Part shown: piece after piece, positions 47,805-56,065 of the stretch | Numbering within the stretch: position 1 is the stretch's first letter | Layout: every line of letters starts with the position of its first letter | Origin: Leptospira idonii | GTDB lineage: Bacteria; Spirochaetota; Leptospiria; Leptospirales; Leptospiraceae | Assembly: GCF_004770995.1 (NCBI RefSeq) | Contig: NZ_RQHW01000078.1 | Coordinates: 104,344 to 168,343, forward strand | Direction: 5' to 3' | Length of the DNA stretch: 64,000 nt | Position numbers and translations under genes: made by a program | Notes under the pieces: model-generated | What the model saw: the letters and a program-made list of their open reading frames with translations, nothing else | Databases searched by the model: none | What the model was told of the DNA's origin: nothing

Positions 47805-48971
47805 TTAAACGGAAACCAATTCTTCCGATTTCGCTTCCACTATGGTGATTTGCGGTTTCGCAGAAAGTTGAATTCCTTCGGCAGTTCCCATAATCTTTCT
47901 TGCGATTCGATCCGGGAATGAATATGCGAAAATTCTCTTCCAAACGGATGCGAACTGTTTGATGAACCCACCGGTATTGTAGTGTTGTCCGTATTTCTCA
48001 CATAACTCTTGCAATTTGGGAGCGATCTCACGGTATCTTTTTGCAGGAACATCAGGATACATATGATGTTCTATTTGATGGCTGAGGTGACCGGTCATCA
48101 GATAAAAGAAGTTCCCTCCGCTGAGATTCGAAGAACCTTTCAACTGACGAATGTACCATTCTCCTTTCGTTTCCCCTTCGATTTGTTCCGGAGTGAAAGT
48201 TTCCGCATTCTCGGTGAAGTGACCGCAGAAGATGATGGAATAGGTCCAAAGGTTACGAATCATATTCGCAATAAAGTTTCCTAAAAACACTTTAGGAAAG
48301 TTGAGTCCTGCAAGCAGAGGAAAGAAAAGATAATCTTTCACCAATTGAAGTTCCGCTTTTTTGAAGAAAACATCTCTGTATTCCTTAAGACTTTTTTTCT
48401 TTCTTTGTTTTTTAGGAATCTCCATATATTCCACTTTGTAACCGTGACCGCCCACTCCCCATTGAAAGTTAAAAGCGAGAAACACATTTGCGATGGATTG
48501 GAAAATATGTGCCGGCTTCCATTTTTGTTCTTCGGATAATCTCGTGAAGTGGTAACCGTAGTCGTGATCTTTTCCGACCACATTCGTAAACGTGTGGTGC
48601 ATATAGTTATGATAAAATTTCCATTGCTTCGAATCGGACACAATGTCCCACTCGAAGGTTCTTGAGTTGAATCTAGGATCGTTCATCCAGTCGTATTGGC
48701 CGTGCATTACGTTGTGACCGATTTCCATATTGTTCAGAATTTTAGAACCTGCAAGCAGTAAGGTTCCTACCGTGAAAGTGATCGGTTCGAAACTGAAATG
48801 AATCAATCCCCTTCCTAAAATTTCCGTATAACGATAGGCACGATGCACTCTTCGGATATGATCCGCATCTTCCTGACCGATCTTCGCCATCACATCGGTT
48901 CTGATCGCTTCCAACTCAGCTCCGAAAGCTTCTGTTTCTTCTTTAGAAAGTTTTTTACTTATTGTTTTCAT
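47805..48971 (-). CDS. Acyl-CoA/fatty acid desaturase (DesB-like)
   Basis: A 388-residue membrane di-iron desaturase. All three histidine boxes are present: GHNVMHGQYD, HNYMHHTFT and HLSHQIEHHMYPD. Hydrophobic pairs lie at about 70-90 and 205-245. It introduces double bonds in acyl chains using O2. The gene directly upstream in the same direction encodes a flavin/2Fe-2S reductase that would supply electrons, and a divergent TetR regulator follows. This is the arrangement of the Pseudomonas DesT-DesCB system. Confidence 0.92.
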   Translation of the reverse strand: MKTISKKLSKEETEAFGAELEAIRTDVMAKIGQEDADHIRRVHRAYRYTEILGRGLIHFSFEPITFTVGTLLLAGSKILNNMEIGHNVMHGQYDWMNDPRFNSRTFEWDIVSDSKQWKFYHNYMHHTFTNVVGKDHDYGYHFTRLSEEQKWKPAHIFQSIANVFLAFNFQWGVGGHGYKVEYMEIPKKQRKKKSLKEYRDVFFKKAELQLVKDYLFFPLLAGLNFPKVFLGNFIANMIRNLWTYSIIFCGHFTENAETFTPEQIEGETKGEWYIRQLKGSSNLSGGNFFYLMTGHLSHQIEHHMYPDVPAKRYREIAPKLQELCEKYGQHYNTGGFIKQFASVWKRIFAYSFPDRIARKIMGTAEGIQLSAKPQITIVEAKSEELVSV

Positions 48972-49006
48972 ATACGTATCCTCTTAACATTTCCCCGAAT
49001 TTATTC

Positions 49007-50092
49007 TTAAAGATCCAACTCTAGTTTTTCATCCGCACGAGAGAGACAAAGTTGTATGTTCTCTTCGCCGCCGTCGGATATGCTTTGATTTTGCATATTT
49101 GTGACGGAACCGCTTACTTTTTTACACGAACATGTATGACAGATTCCCATTCTACAACCGCTAGGCGGGTAGATCCCCTGATCTTCTAATTCCTCTAAGA
49201 TCGATTTTTCCCCTTTGAGAAGAACCGTTTTGTGGGATTGAAGTAAAACCACTTCTTTAGGACCAGTGCTTTCAAAATTGGTTTGGATCTGATTCGGAAG
49301 GAGAAATAACTCGGAAATCACTTTGTTTCCCTTCAATAATTCCTTTGCGGAATTTTGCAAAGGAGCAGGCCCGCAAAGATATACGGGACGTTCCGAAAGA
49401 TCGGGAACAAATGCATTTAACATTTCTTTGGTTAAAAAACCGGAATCAAAACCTTCCGCAGGAACATCCGTAAGAACATGTTTGATTTCCAACCAAGGAC
49501 ATTTACTTTCCAATTCGCAGAAGGAAGAGAATAAAATGATGTCTTCCTTAAAACGGGAGAAATAAAGAAGTTTCGCCTGACCTTTATAATTTGATTCTTG
49601 TAAGGTTTTTAAAATGGAATGAATGGGAGTGATTCCGCTTCCTCCCGCAATGAAAAGCAGTTTGTTCGGAACTTCTTTTTCCAAAACGAAGTCTCCGCTT
49701 GCCGTTCCCAATTCGACCACATCCCCTACTTTCAATCTTTCGTTGATGAAATTGGAAACGAGTCCCCCTTTCTGTTTTTTCACAGTGATGGTGGGGTATT
49801 TTTCGGAAGGAGAGGAAGATAAGGAATAAAACCGTGTGACCCTTCTTCCTGCGATTTCCACAGTCACGGGAAGGTGCTGTCCTGCGACAAATCCCTTCCA
49901 ATGGCGGTTTGTTCGGAGAACGATTGTTTTCGAATCTGAGGATTCGGAACGGATTTCCATCACTTTCGCTTTCACAGTAGAAAGGGAAAAAGTAGGGTTA
50001 ATTTCCTCTAAAAGGAACTCTAGCCAGTTTTTTGGCTGAAAATACTCCCAATACTCTTTGGGATTATGGTAAACAAACGGGAACGCTTTCAT
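49007..50092 (-). CDS. Ferredoxin reductase-type oxidoreductase, desaturase electron donor (DesC-like)
   Basis: About 361 residues with three parts: an FAD domain (TRFYSLSSSPSEKYPTITVK), an NAD(P) domain (LLFIAGGSGITPIHSILKTL), and a plant-type 2Fe-2S domain with CRMGICHTCSCKKVSG and a final Cys in LCLSRADEKL. It passes electrons from NAD(P)H to the desaturase. I chose ATG 50092 (MKAFPFVYHN) with GAGGCG upstream, because the longer frame to 50155 would run through the operator. Confidence 0.92.
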   Translation of the reverse strand: MKAFPFVYHNPKEYWEYFQPKNWLEFLLEEINPTFSLSTVKAKVMEIRSESSDSKTIVLRTNRHWKGFVAGQHLPVTVEIAGRRVTRFYSLSSSPSEKYPTITVKKQKGGLVSNFINERLKVGDVVELGTASGDFVLEKEVPNKLLFIAGGSGITPIHSILKTLQESNYKGQAKLLYFSRFKEDIILFSSFCELESKCPWLEIKHVLTDVPAEGFDSGFLTKEMLNAFVPDLSERPVYLCGPAPLQNSAKELLKGNKVISELFLLPNQIQTNFESTGPKEVVLLQSHKTVLLKGEKSILEELEDQGIYPPSGCRMGICHTCSCKKVSGSVTNMQNQSISDGGEENIQLCLSRADEKLELDL

Positions 50093-50109
50093 TTTTCGCC
50101 TCTTTTTTG

Positions 50110-50125
50110 GTAAACAACTGTTCAC
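50110..50125. promoter_or_regulatory. TetR operator, site 1
   Basis: GTAAACAACTGTTCAC is an imperfect palindrome of form GTRAAC-N4-GTTYAC, just upstream of the reductase start. It is nearly identical to the reverse complement of site 2: within a shared 19-mer only the three-base centre (AAC against GAT) differs. Confidence 0.75.
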
Positions 50126-50194
50126 AGAGTTACCATACACTGTTAGATATGTCAATCCGGAATCTGTATTTTTTCTCCTTGCTCGAAAAAAAAA

Positions 50195-50210
50195 GTGAAC
50201 AATCGTTTAC
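50195..50210. promoter_or_regulatory. TetR operator, site 2
   Basis: GTGAACAATCGTTTAC, the inverted counterpart of site 1, lies 12 bases before the TetR ATG. This predicts autoregulation as well as control of the desaturase operon. Confidence 0.75.
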
Positions 50211-50222
50211 CAAGATTCATTT

Positions 50223-50858
50223 ATGAAGCTCAACCAACGTTACCAACAGAAACTACGCACCAGATCCACACTCATCCAAGCCGCTCTGAAGCTGATGGGA
50301 GAAGAAAAGAGTTTGGGAGAGCTCAGTCTCAGAGAAGTCGCAGGAGAAGCAGGGATTGTTCCCGCCGCATTTTACAGGCATTTTAAGAATATGGAAGAGC
50401 TGGGCTTGGCCCTTGTGGATGATTTGGGAGGAAAACTACGCACCATCCTGCGGGAGGCCCGCAAAAAGGGAGCTTACAAAACGGCTCTACAAGAATCCAT
50501 CGCATTGTTTTTCGAATATGTGAAGTCGAACCGGCTTCTCTTTCGCGCCATCTCAAGAGAACGAACGGGAGGAAGCAAACGCATCCGGCAGTCCATTCGA
50601 AATGAAATGTCTTTCATCGCCTCTGAGTTAGCATCTGATATGCGACTTCCTAAGTTCGTCCCTTTTTCCGATATAGAATTCATCTCCGAGATGATCGTCA
50701 CCAACGCATTCCACATGGCGGGAGAATATCTGGATTCGGATCCGAAAGACAACTTGAATGAAAAAAGAATCAAAACCAAAACAGTAAAACAGCTTAGATT
50801 GATCTTCACGGGAGCGATCAAAGGCAGAAAAGCAAGAAGAAGCAGAACTTTGTCATGA
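50223..50858 (+). CDS. TetR family regulator of the desaturase operon (DesT/FabR-like)
   Basis: A 211-residue repressor. The N-terminal helix-turn-helix reads LGELSLREVAGEAGIVPAAF then YRHFKNMEELGLALVDD, close to the FabR/DesT branch that senses the saturated to unsaturated acyl-CoA ratio. It is divergent from the desaturase-reductase operon, with two palindromic sites between. Its stop overlaps the start of the ClC gene (ATGA), so both may be on one transcript. Confidence 0.9.
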   Translation: MKLNQRYQQKLRTRSTLIQAALKLMGEEKSLGELSLREVAGEAGIVPAAFYRHFKNMEELGLALVDDLGGKLRTILREARKKGAYKTALQESIALFFEYVKSNRLLFRAISRERTGGSKRIRQSIRNEMSFIASELASDMRLPKFVPFSDIEFISEMIVTNAFHMAGEYLDSDPKDNLNEKRIKTKTVKQLRLIFTGAIKGRKARRSRTLS

Positions 50859-52126
50859 CAATTCATAAAAGAAAACTGATCCACAATGTAGAAAAAATCA
50901 AAAAAAGATCCAACTATCAACCGTTTGTATTCGGTAAACCTGTACTGCTCTGGATTTTTATGGGTTTATTGGGAGGAAGCATCGCAGGAGGATATTGGAT
51001 TCTACTGGAACACCTAACTCATTTTATGGCTCAATTCCAAGGTTGGTTTGTGATTCCTCTGATGGCAATCTCCGGACTTGTTGCGGGACTCATCATCCAT
51101 TTCATAGGAGATCCGGGAGAACTCAAACTCATCGTCAATAATATACGTTTCAATCGGGGAAGGCTCGAACCTAAAAACAATCCTTCCATGTTTTTATCTT
51201 CCTTACTTTGTATTTCCTCGGGAGGGAGTTTAGGGCCGGAAGCTCCTCTTGTGCAAATCACAGGTTCAACGGGTTCTCTTCTGGGAAAAATACTTCGCCT
51301 TAAAGGAGAAAACTTTCGTTCACTTACGATTGCGGGTATGGCTTCCGGATTCACCGCACTATTCGGAGCTCCCTTGGGAGGGAGTTTATTTTCTCTGGAG
51401 ATACTTCATCACAAACATGTAGTGGAATACTACGAAGCCATCCTGCCAGCACTCGTTGCAAGTAGTGCCAGTTACGTTGTGTTCGCATTGATCGTTCATT
51501 TGGGATTCGGACCTGTTTGGAACTTTCCTTATTACCATTTGGAATCGATGTTCGATTTTCTTTATGCTGTGTTATTCGCTCTTGTCGCCGTCGTAGTGGG
51601 ATGGTGTTTTATTTATCTTGCCAAGTCTTTGCAATTCTTTTGGAAAAAAACGAAACTTCCTATCTATGCAAAGATGTTTCTGGGGGGACTCATCTTGGGA
51701 ATCATCGCCTATTATCTTCCTCTCACTCGGTACTTCGGTCATGAGGAAATCAATACGATCCTTACGGGAGAATATACGATTTCCTTTTTGGTGCTTCTTC
51801 TTATTTTTAAAATCTTCTCCATTCTCATCACTGTGACATCCGGCTGGAGAGGAGGATTTATCATTCCCTTGTTTCTAGTGGGAACGGTCTTAGGCTCTCT
51901 ACTGCACCATCTATTTCCGGAGATCAATCTCAGTTTAGCAACAATCAGTTGTATGGCGGCTTTGAATGCATGCGTCACACGTACTCCTTTAAGCACTGCG
52001 ATTTTACTCTCTTCCATGACAGGTTTCCATTATTTCGTACCGATCACCTTTGCCAGTTTGACCGGTTATTTTTTCTCTCCGAACGATCCTTTCATCTCAA
52101 CGCAAAAAACTCAGGAGGGTTTATAA
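50855..52126 (+). CDS. ClC family chloride channel/transporter
   Basis: A 423-residue membrane protein with about 10-12 helices. The selectivity segment SSGGSLGPEAPLVQITGSTG corresponds to the GREGP region with the gating-type Glu kept, and FTALFGAPLGGSLFSLEI follows. TSGWRGGFIIPLFLVGTVLG is the later conserved block. No CBS domains. It either exchanges Cl-/H+ or passes anions such as fluoride. Its last codons lie inside a perfect inverted repeat. Confidence 0.9.
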   Translation: MTIHKRKLIHNVEKIKKRSNYQPFVFGKPVLLWIFMGLLGGSIAGGYWILLEHLTHFMAQFQGWFVIPLMAISGLVAGLIIHFIGDPGELKLIVNNIRFNRGRLEPKNNPSMFLSSLLCISSGGSLGPEAPLVQITGSTGSLLGKILRLKGENFRSLTIAGMASGFTALFGAPLGGSLFSLEILHHKHVVEYYEAILPALVASSASYVVFALIVHLGFGPVWNFPYYHLESMFDFLYAVLFALVAVVVGWCFIYLAKSLQFFWKKTKLPIYAKMFLGGLILGIIAYYLPLTRYFGHEEINTILTGEYTISFLVLLLIFKIFSILITVTSGWRGGFIIPLFLVGTVLGSLLHHLFPEINLSLATISCMAALNACVTRTPLSTAILLSSMTGFHYFVPITFASLTGYFFSPNDPFISTQKTQEGL

Positions 52127-52154
52127 ATATCCCGATTTAGGATATTTATAAACC
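52118..52154. promoter_or_regulatory. Perfect 15-bp inverted repeat between the clc and AhpD-like genes
   Basis: GGTTTATAAATATCC (52118-52132) and GGATATTTATAAACC (52140-52154) with loop CGATTTA. The left arm includes the clc stop codon and the right arm ends 7 bases before the next ATG. No T tract follows, so it may be a protein-binding site or translational control hairpin rather than a terminator. Confidence 0.6.
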
Positions 52155-52161
52155 GAAACTT

Positions 52162-52629
52162 ATGCCGATTAGAATCGAACTATCAGAATACGGAAATACA
52201 GGTTTTCAAAAAATCTTGGGTCATAATCCCAAAGTCACGGACAGATGGAACGCATTGGAAGAATCCTTATTCCAAGAGACCGAACTAGGAGCCGATCTTT
52301 TGGAACAAGTTCGAAGAACAATGGCATTTGAAAACAAATGCGAATATTGTATGGTAAAAGCTGGAAGAGCGGAGATTTCACCGGAAGACAAAAGAACGGG
52401 ACTGGCAGCAGCATTTGCGGACTTGTTCGTCAAAGATCATCTTTCCATTTCTCAATCCCATTTTCAAATTTTAAAAGAGGAATTCAGCGATAAAGAAATT
52501 GCGGAACTCTGTGCCTTCATTTCTTTCACTTCCGCTTCTCAAAAGATAGGAAGAATTTTTCACCTAACGGAAGACTATCAATTGAATCGAAAGACAACGA
52601 TGGAAGAATTGAATTTAAGGAAAGAATAA
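52162..52629 (+). CDS. AhpD-like/carboxymuconolactone decarboxylase family protein
   Basis: A 155-residue all-helical protein. The redox motif CEYC in FENKCEYCMVKAGRAE (about residue 57) matches AhpD-type CxxC centres, but the histidine that usually follows two residues after the second Cys is replaced (MVKAG). Such proteins reduce peroxiredoxin partners or act as small hydroperoxide reductases. No partner gene is adjacent. No ribosome site is evident; the hairpin sits in its place. Confidence 0.85.
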   Translation: MPIRIELSEYGNTGFQKILGHNPKVTDRWNALEESLFQETELGADLLEQVRRTMAFENKCEYCMVKAGRAEISPEDKRTGLAAAFADLFVKDHLSISQSHFQILKEEFSDKEIAELCAFISFTSASQKIGRIFHLTEDYQLNRKTTMEELNLRKE

Positions 52630-52650
52630 ACCGGCCGTGAAACGGCCGGT
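52630..52650. terminator. Bidirectional terminator between convergent genes
   Basis: ACCGGCCGT (52630-52638) and ACGGCCGGT (52642-52650) form a GC-rich 9-bp stem with a 3-base loop between two convergent genes. No T tract on either side, but position and strength support a termination role. Confidence 0.6.
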
Positions 52651-52664
52651 GGGAATGCGACGGA

Positions 52665-55600
52665 TCAGCCGAAAACGTCTGTCACGTAACGACTGCTTGT
52701 TTTCTCCAAAGTTTCCATCCATATTTCGGCTTCCTCTTCGGAAACGTTTTTGTTTTCCCGATAGATCTTCAAAAATGTTTCTCTCACCGCGGGGGCCATT
52801 CTTCTTCCGTCCCCGCAGACATAGATCTTAGCGTTTCTGTCGATCAGATCCATCACGGACTCTCTTTCCTTCCACAATCTATGTTGAACGAATTGCACTC
52901 CGTCCTCTTCCGCAAAAGTAAACGCAGGTTTTACGGTCACGGCTCCGAGAGATTCCCATACCTTCATCTCTTCTTTGTAGAGAAAGTCCACATCAGGATG
53001 ATCGCATCCGAAAAACAAAACGGCCTCTCCTAATTTTCTTTCGTTCTTTGCCTGAATCCCTCTTTCTTCGATGAATCCTCGGAAAGGAGCAAGGCCTGTT
53101 CCCGCACAAACCATAATGACGGGAGTTTCCAAATCTTCAGGAAGATGGAATGCCGCTTGCGAAGGACGAACGGAAACTGAAATTTGAGAACCTACTTCCG
53201 CCTGACTTAGATGATGTGAAGCAACTCCTTGGAACCTACCCTGGCCAGACCAAGCGGGAGCATCCACAATGGCAACGGTCAAACTGAGCTCATCCTCTTT
53301 TCCCAAAGGAGAAGAAGAGATGGAATATTGCCTTGCCTTCAAAGGAGGCAGCATCTCCAAAAAATCCCCGAAAGAAATCATACAGGATGCGTATCTTTCC
53401 AAAAGATCCAAAACACTGACTCTTTTCTCCAAAATTTCTTTGCCGTAAGAATCCTCTTTTGCAAGAGCAAGGAGCTGGTTTTTCTCAGGAGGACAAGGAC
53501 TTGAATTTCCCAGAATCTCTACTTGTTTCTTCGTAGCAGGTTGAGACAATTCCGGATAATGTAACAACACTTCGCTGATTTTCACGGGATAACCTGTAGG
53601 CAGATGCGTTTGTCCCTCTTCGGAAGTTCTAATTACGATTTGAGTTTCTGAATGCAGTCCGAATCGTTTCAATGCGCGTTCCACATTCACAACCGGATTG
53701 GAAGGAAGAACGGTCAGGTAATCTCCCGCTCTGTATCTCATTCCTTGGGGAAGCGCCATGCGGATATGTCTTTTGGAACGACCCATAGGAGAACTCATAT
53801 CCACAAGTTCCCTGTTTTCCAAGATGGTTGCCAAACCCAAGTCGGATTGTTTCAAAAGAGAAGAACGAACTTCCCCGATCACTTCCACTTTTAAGCTAGG
53901 TTCGGAAGCTGCCGCCTTTGTCTGTTTTCCGAAATGACCGGAAATACCTGTCCAAAAAGTTTCATACCAAGAATCGAAATCTCCAAAGAAATCCCCTCTT
54001 GCATCGGCTTCTCCTCTTTCTAAAATCCTTTCCGCACCGGCAAACGCCAGTTTTTCGTCCACTTTTTTAGGAATTGCCTGATACGTACGAGCCCAATCCC
54101 TGTTTCCACAACCGAATACACAGAACCTAACTCCGTTTAAATCTCCCGGAGACAAACCTTCCAGCCAATGTACGAATTGTTTTCCATTGTCGGTAGGTTG
54201 TCCTTCGTAAGAAGCGGTGACTACTACTACTGCGCCTTCTTTAGGAAGTCTTCCCGCATACTCATCCATAGTTCCGATCACTGCAGAATAACCTTGATAA
54301 GATGCATTCGAAACGATTTTTTCCGCAAACGATTCCGCAGAACCGCTATTAGATCCATATAAAACTAGAAGAGGGGTTTTGGCTGCGTCAGATCCTGCAG
54401 TCTGGTTTGAAGTTTTTTGAGATAAATAGGAAAAGGAAGTTTCCTCGTAGGAAGTGTTTTTTGCGGAAACGGAAGAAGCTGTTCTTAAAGAAGGTTTTCT
54501 TTTTCTCACTCGGATAAAAAACTGATCCGGCTTCAAAGTTAAAGTCTCTTTGATTTTCAATTGATACGAAGGATCGTTTTCCAATAGATCAAATCTTTGC
54601 AAAATCATCGCTAAAACAAGCTGTGCTTCCTGCATAGCGAAAGGTCTTCCGATACAGGCTCTTTGTCCGTTTCCGAAAGGTTTCCAAGAATTGGGAGGAA
54701 GTTTGTCATAAGCTTCTTGTTCGAATCTTTCCGGACGGAACGATTCCACATCTTCTCCCCAAACAGTAGTATCACGATGAAGGCTGGGAATTAAAATGAA
54801 AGCAGTGTCGGTCGTTTTGACAGGATATTTTCCTCCGATCACAGTATCTTCGTAAGGACGGAAAGAAATGGCCGGTGCCGTAGGCCAAATTCGAAGGGTT
54901 TCTTTCAAAACTTGATCCACATATTTCAGTCTCGCCAAATGTTCATATCTAGGAATGTCATTGCCTAAAACGGAATCCACTTCTTCTCTGATTTTTTGAA
55001 GTGCTTTTGGGTTCTTCAAAAGTTCGTAAATAGCAAGAGACAAAAGTCCACTGGTGGTTTCGTGACCAGCGATTAAAAAAGTCACCATCTGATAACGAAT
55101 ATTTTCATCGCTAAGCCCTTCTCCCGTAACAGGATCTCTTCCTTGAAGCATTAAATTGAGAAGATCTTTTTTGTCCGTAGGATGCGCTTTTCTTTCCGCA
55201 ATCAAATCGTCGGACACCTTATGCAAATAACGAATGTCAGCATCATACTGCCTTTTGGTGAGAAGCATCAATTGTGTCTGAATGGAAAGTCTTCTGGTTC
55301 TAGCACCAGATTCCTTCAGCGCTCTTACCATAGCATGCACGAAAGGATGCATTTCATTCTGATAAAAACTGTTAAAACGAAAGTCAAACGCACAAAGTGC
55401 GATCGTATCCAAAGTAAGCTGAGTCATATTTTCGGAAACTTCAATGGGAACATTCTCACCTAACCGTTCCCATTTAAGAACCAATTGTTCGGCGATATCA
55501 TACATAGGATCGAACATGTTTTTGATCGATGCAGGGCCGAAGGCAGGAACCAAAATACGATGCGCCTTTTCCCAGTTAGGTTCATGGGTGTAAGCAGTGA

Positions 55601-55871
55601 AAAGACCGTCTTTGGAAAAAGAACGGATTTTCTCCAAAGGAGCGCTCACCTTTTTATCGAACCTGGATTCGTCGCAAAGTTCATCAGCGAGTTCTCTCGA
55701 ACTGATGAAAAGAGTTTCCGCACCGGGAAGACTCAACTTGAAAATAGATCCATAGGCCTTGGCCAATTTCATTAAGGATTGAACGGGAGCGTTCGGATCA
55801 ATGTCCTTCACATTGCCTAGGATGGGGTCCGGTTTTGGGCCGGGGATGGGAGAGTCTTTTACGATGTGCAT
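52665..55871 (-). CDS. Self-sufficient cytochrome P450-reductase fusion (CYP102 / P450 BM3 type)
   Basis: A 1068-residue fusion. The P450 domain (about 1-455) shows FLIAGHETTSGLLSLAIYEL in the I helix, LKETLRIWP (ExxR) and the haem loop PFGNGQRACIGRPFAMQEA. Then come an FMN flavodoxin domain (LLVLYGSNSGSAESFAEKIV), an FAD domain (ARQYSISSSPLGKEDELSL) and an NADPH domain (VMVCAGTGLAPFRGFIEERG). The length and order equal P450 BM3. It hydroxylates fatty acids or similar chains using NADPH and O2 without partner proteins. The start ATG is fused to a copy of the GGTAGGTACCACA repeat. Confidence 0.94.
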   Translation of the reverse strand: MHIVKDSPIPGPKPDPILGNVKDIDPNAPVQSLMKLAKAYGSIFKLSLPGAETLFISSRELADELCDESRFDKKVSAPLEKIRSFSKDGLFTAYTHEPNWEKAHRILVPAFGPASIKNMFDPMYDIAEQLVLKWERLGENVPIEVSENMTQLTLDTIALCAFDFRFNSFYQNEMHPFVHAMVRALKESGARTRRLSIQTQLMLLTKRQYDADIRYLHKVSDDLIAERKAHPTDKKDLLNLMLQGRDPVTGEGLSDENIRYQMVTFLIAGHETTSGLLSLAIYELLKNPKALQKIREEVDSVLGNDIPRYEHLARLKYVDQVLKETLRIWPTAPAISFRPYEDTVIGGKYPVKTTDTAFILIPSLHRDTTVWGEDVESFRPERFEQEAYDKLPPNSWKPFGNGQRACIGRPFAMQEAQLVLAMILQRFDLLENDPSYQLKIKETLTLKPDQFFIRVRKRKPSLRTASSVSAKNTSYEETSFSYLSQKTSNQTAGSDAAKTPLLVLYGSNSGSAESFAEKIVSNASYQGYSAVIGTMDEYAGRLPKEGAVVVVTASYEGQPTDNGKQFVHWLEGLSPGDLNGVRFCVFGCGNRDWARTYQAIPKKVDEKLAFAGAERILERGEADARGDFFGDFDSWYETFWTGISGHFGKQTKAAASEPSLKVEVIGEVRSSLLKQSDLGLATILENRELVDMSSPMGRSKRHIRMALPQGMRYRAGDYLTVLPSNPVVNVERALKRFGLHSETQIVIRTSEEGQTHLPTGYPVKISEVLLHYPELSQPATKKQVEILGNSSPCPPEKNQLLALAKEDSYGKEILEKRVSVLDLLERYASCMISFGDFLEMLPPLKARQYSISSSPLGKEDELSLTVAIVDAPAWSGQGRFQGVASHHLSQAEVGSQISVSVRPSQAAFHLPEDLETPVIMVCAGTGLAPFRGFIEERGIQAKNERKLGEAVLFFGCDHPDVDFLYKEEMKVWESLGAVTVKPAFTFAEEDGVQFVQHRLWKERESVMDLIDRNAKIYVCGDGRRMAPAVRETFLKIYRENKNVSEEEAEIWMETLEKTSSRYVTDVFG

Positions 55872-55883
55872 GTGGTACCTACC
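55871..55883. repeat. Copy of the GGTAGGTACCACA repeat at the P450 start codon
   Basis: TGTGGTACCTACC; on the minus strand it reads GGTAGGTACCACA and its last A is the first base of the P450 ATG. GGTAGG would sit where a ribosome site is expected. Confidence 0.7.
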
Positions 55884-55922
55884 GATTTCAGTGAAAGAAT
55901 CACTGATCCTATAGACTCACAC

Positions 55923-55945
55923 AAAAAAGAACATAGTTCTTTTTT
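55923..55945. terminator. AT-rich perfect inverted repeat between the kinase and P450 genes
   Basis: AAAAAAGAAC (55923-55932), loop ATA, GTTCTTTTTT (55936-55945). It has a U tract in either direction and could terminate the kinase transcript on the minus strand; it might instead be an operator for the P450 gene. A second small inverted repeat, TCAGTG/CACTGA, lies at 55888-55906. Confidence 0.5.
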
Positions 55946-56065
55946 ACAGAAAATATTTTCCTCTTTGTCAAATAATTTCTGAACTATCCTTCACTTTGTT
56001 CTGAACTGTTTTGCCTTTCATCCCAAAATAGAGAGCTACCGCAAGGAACCGAAAATGGACAATCC

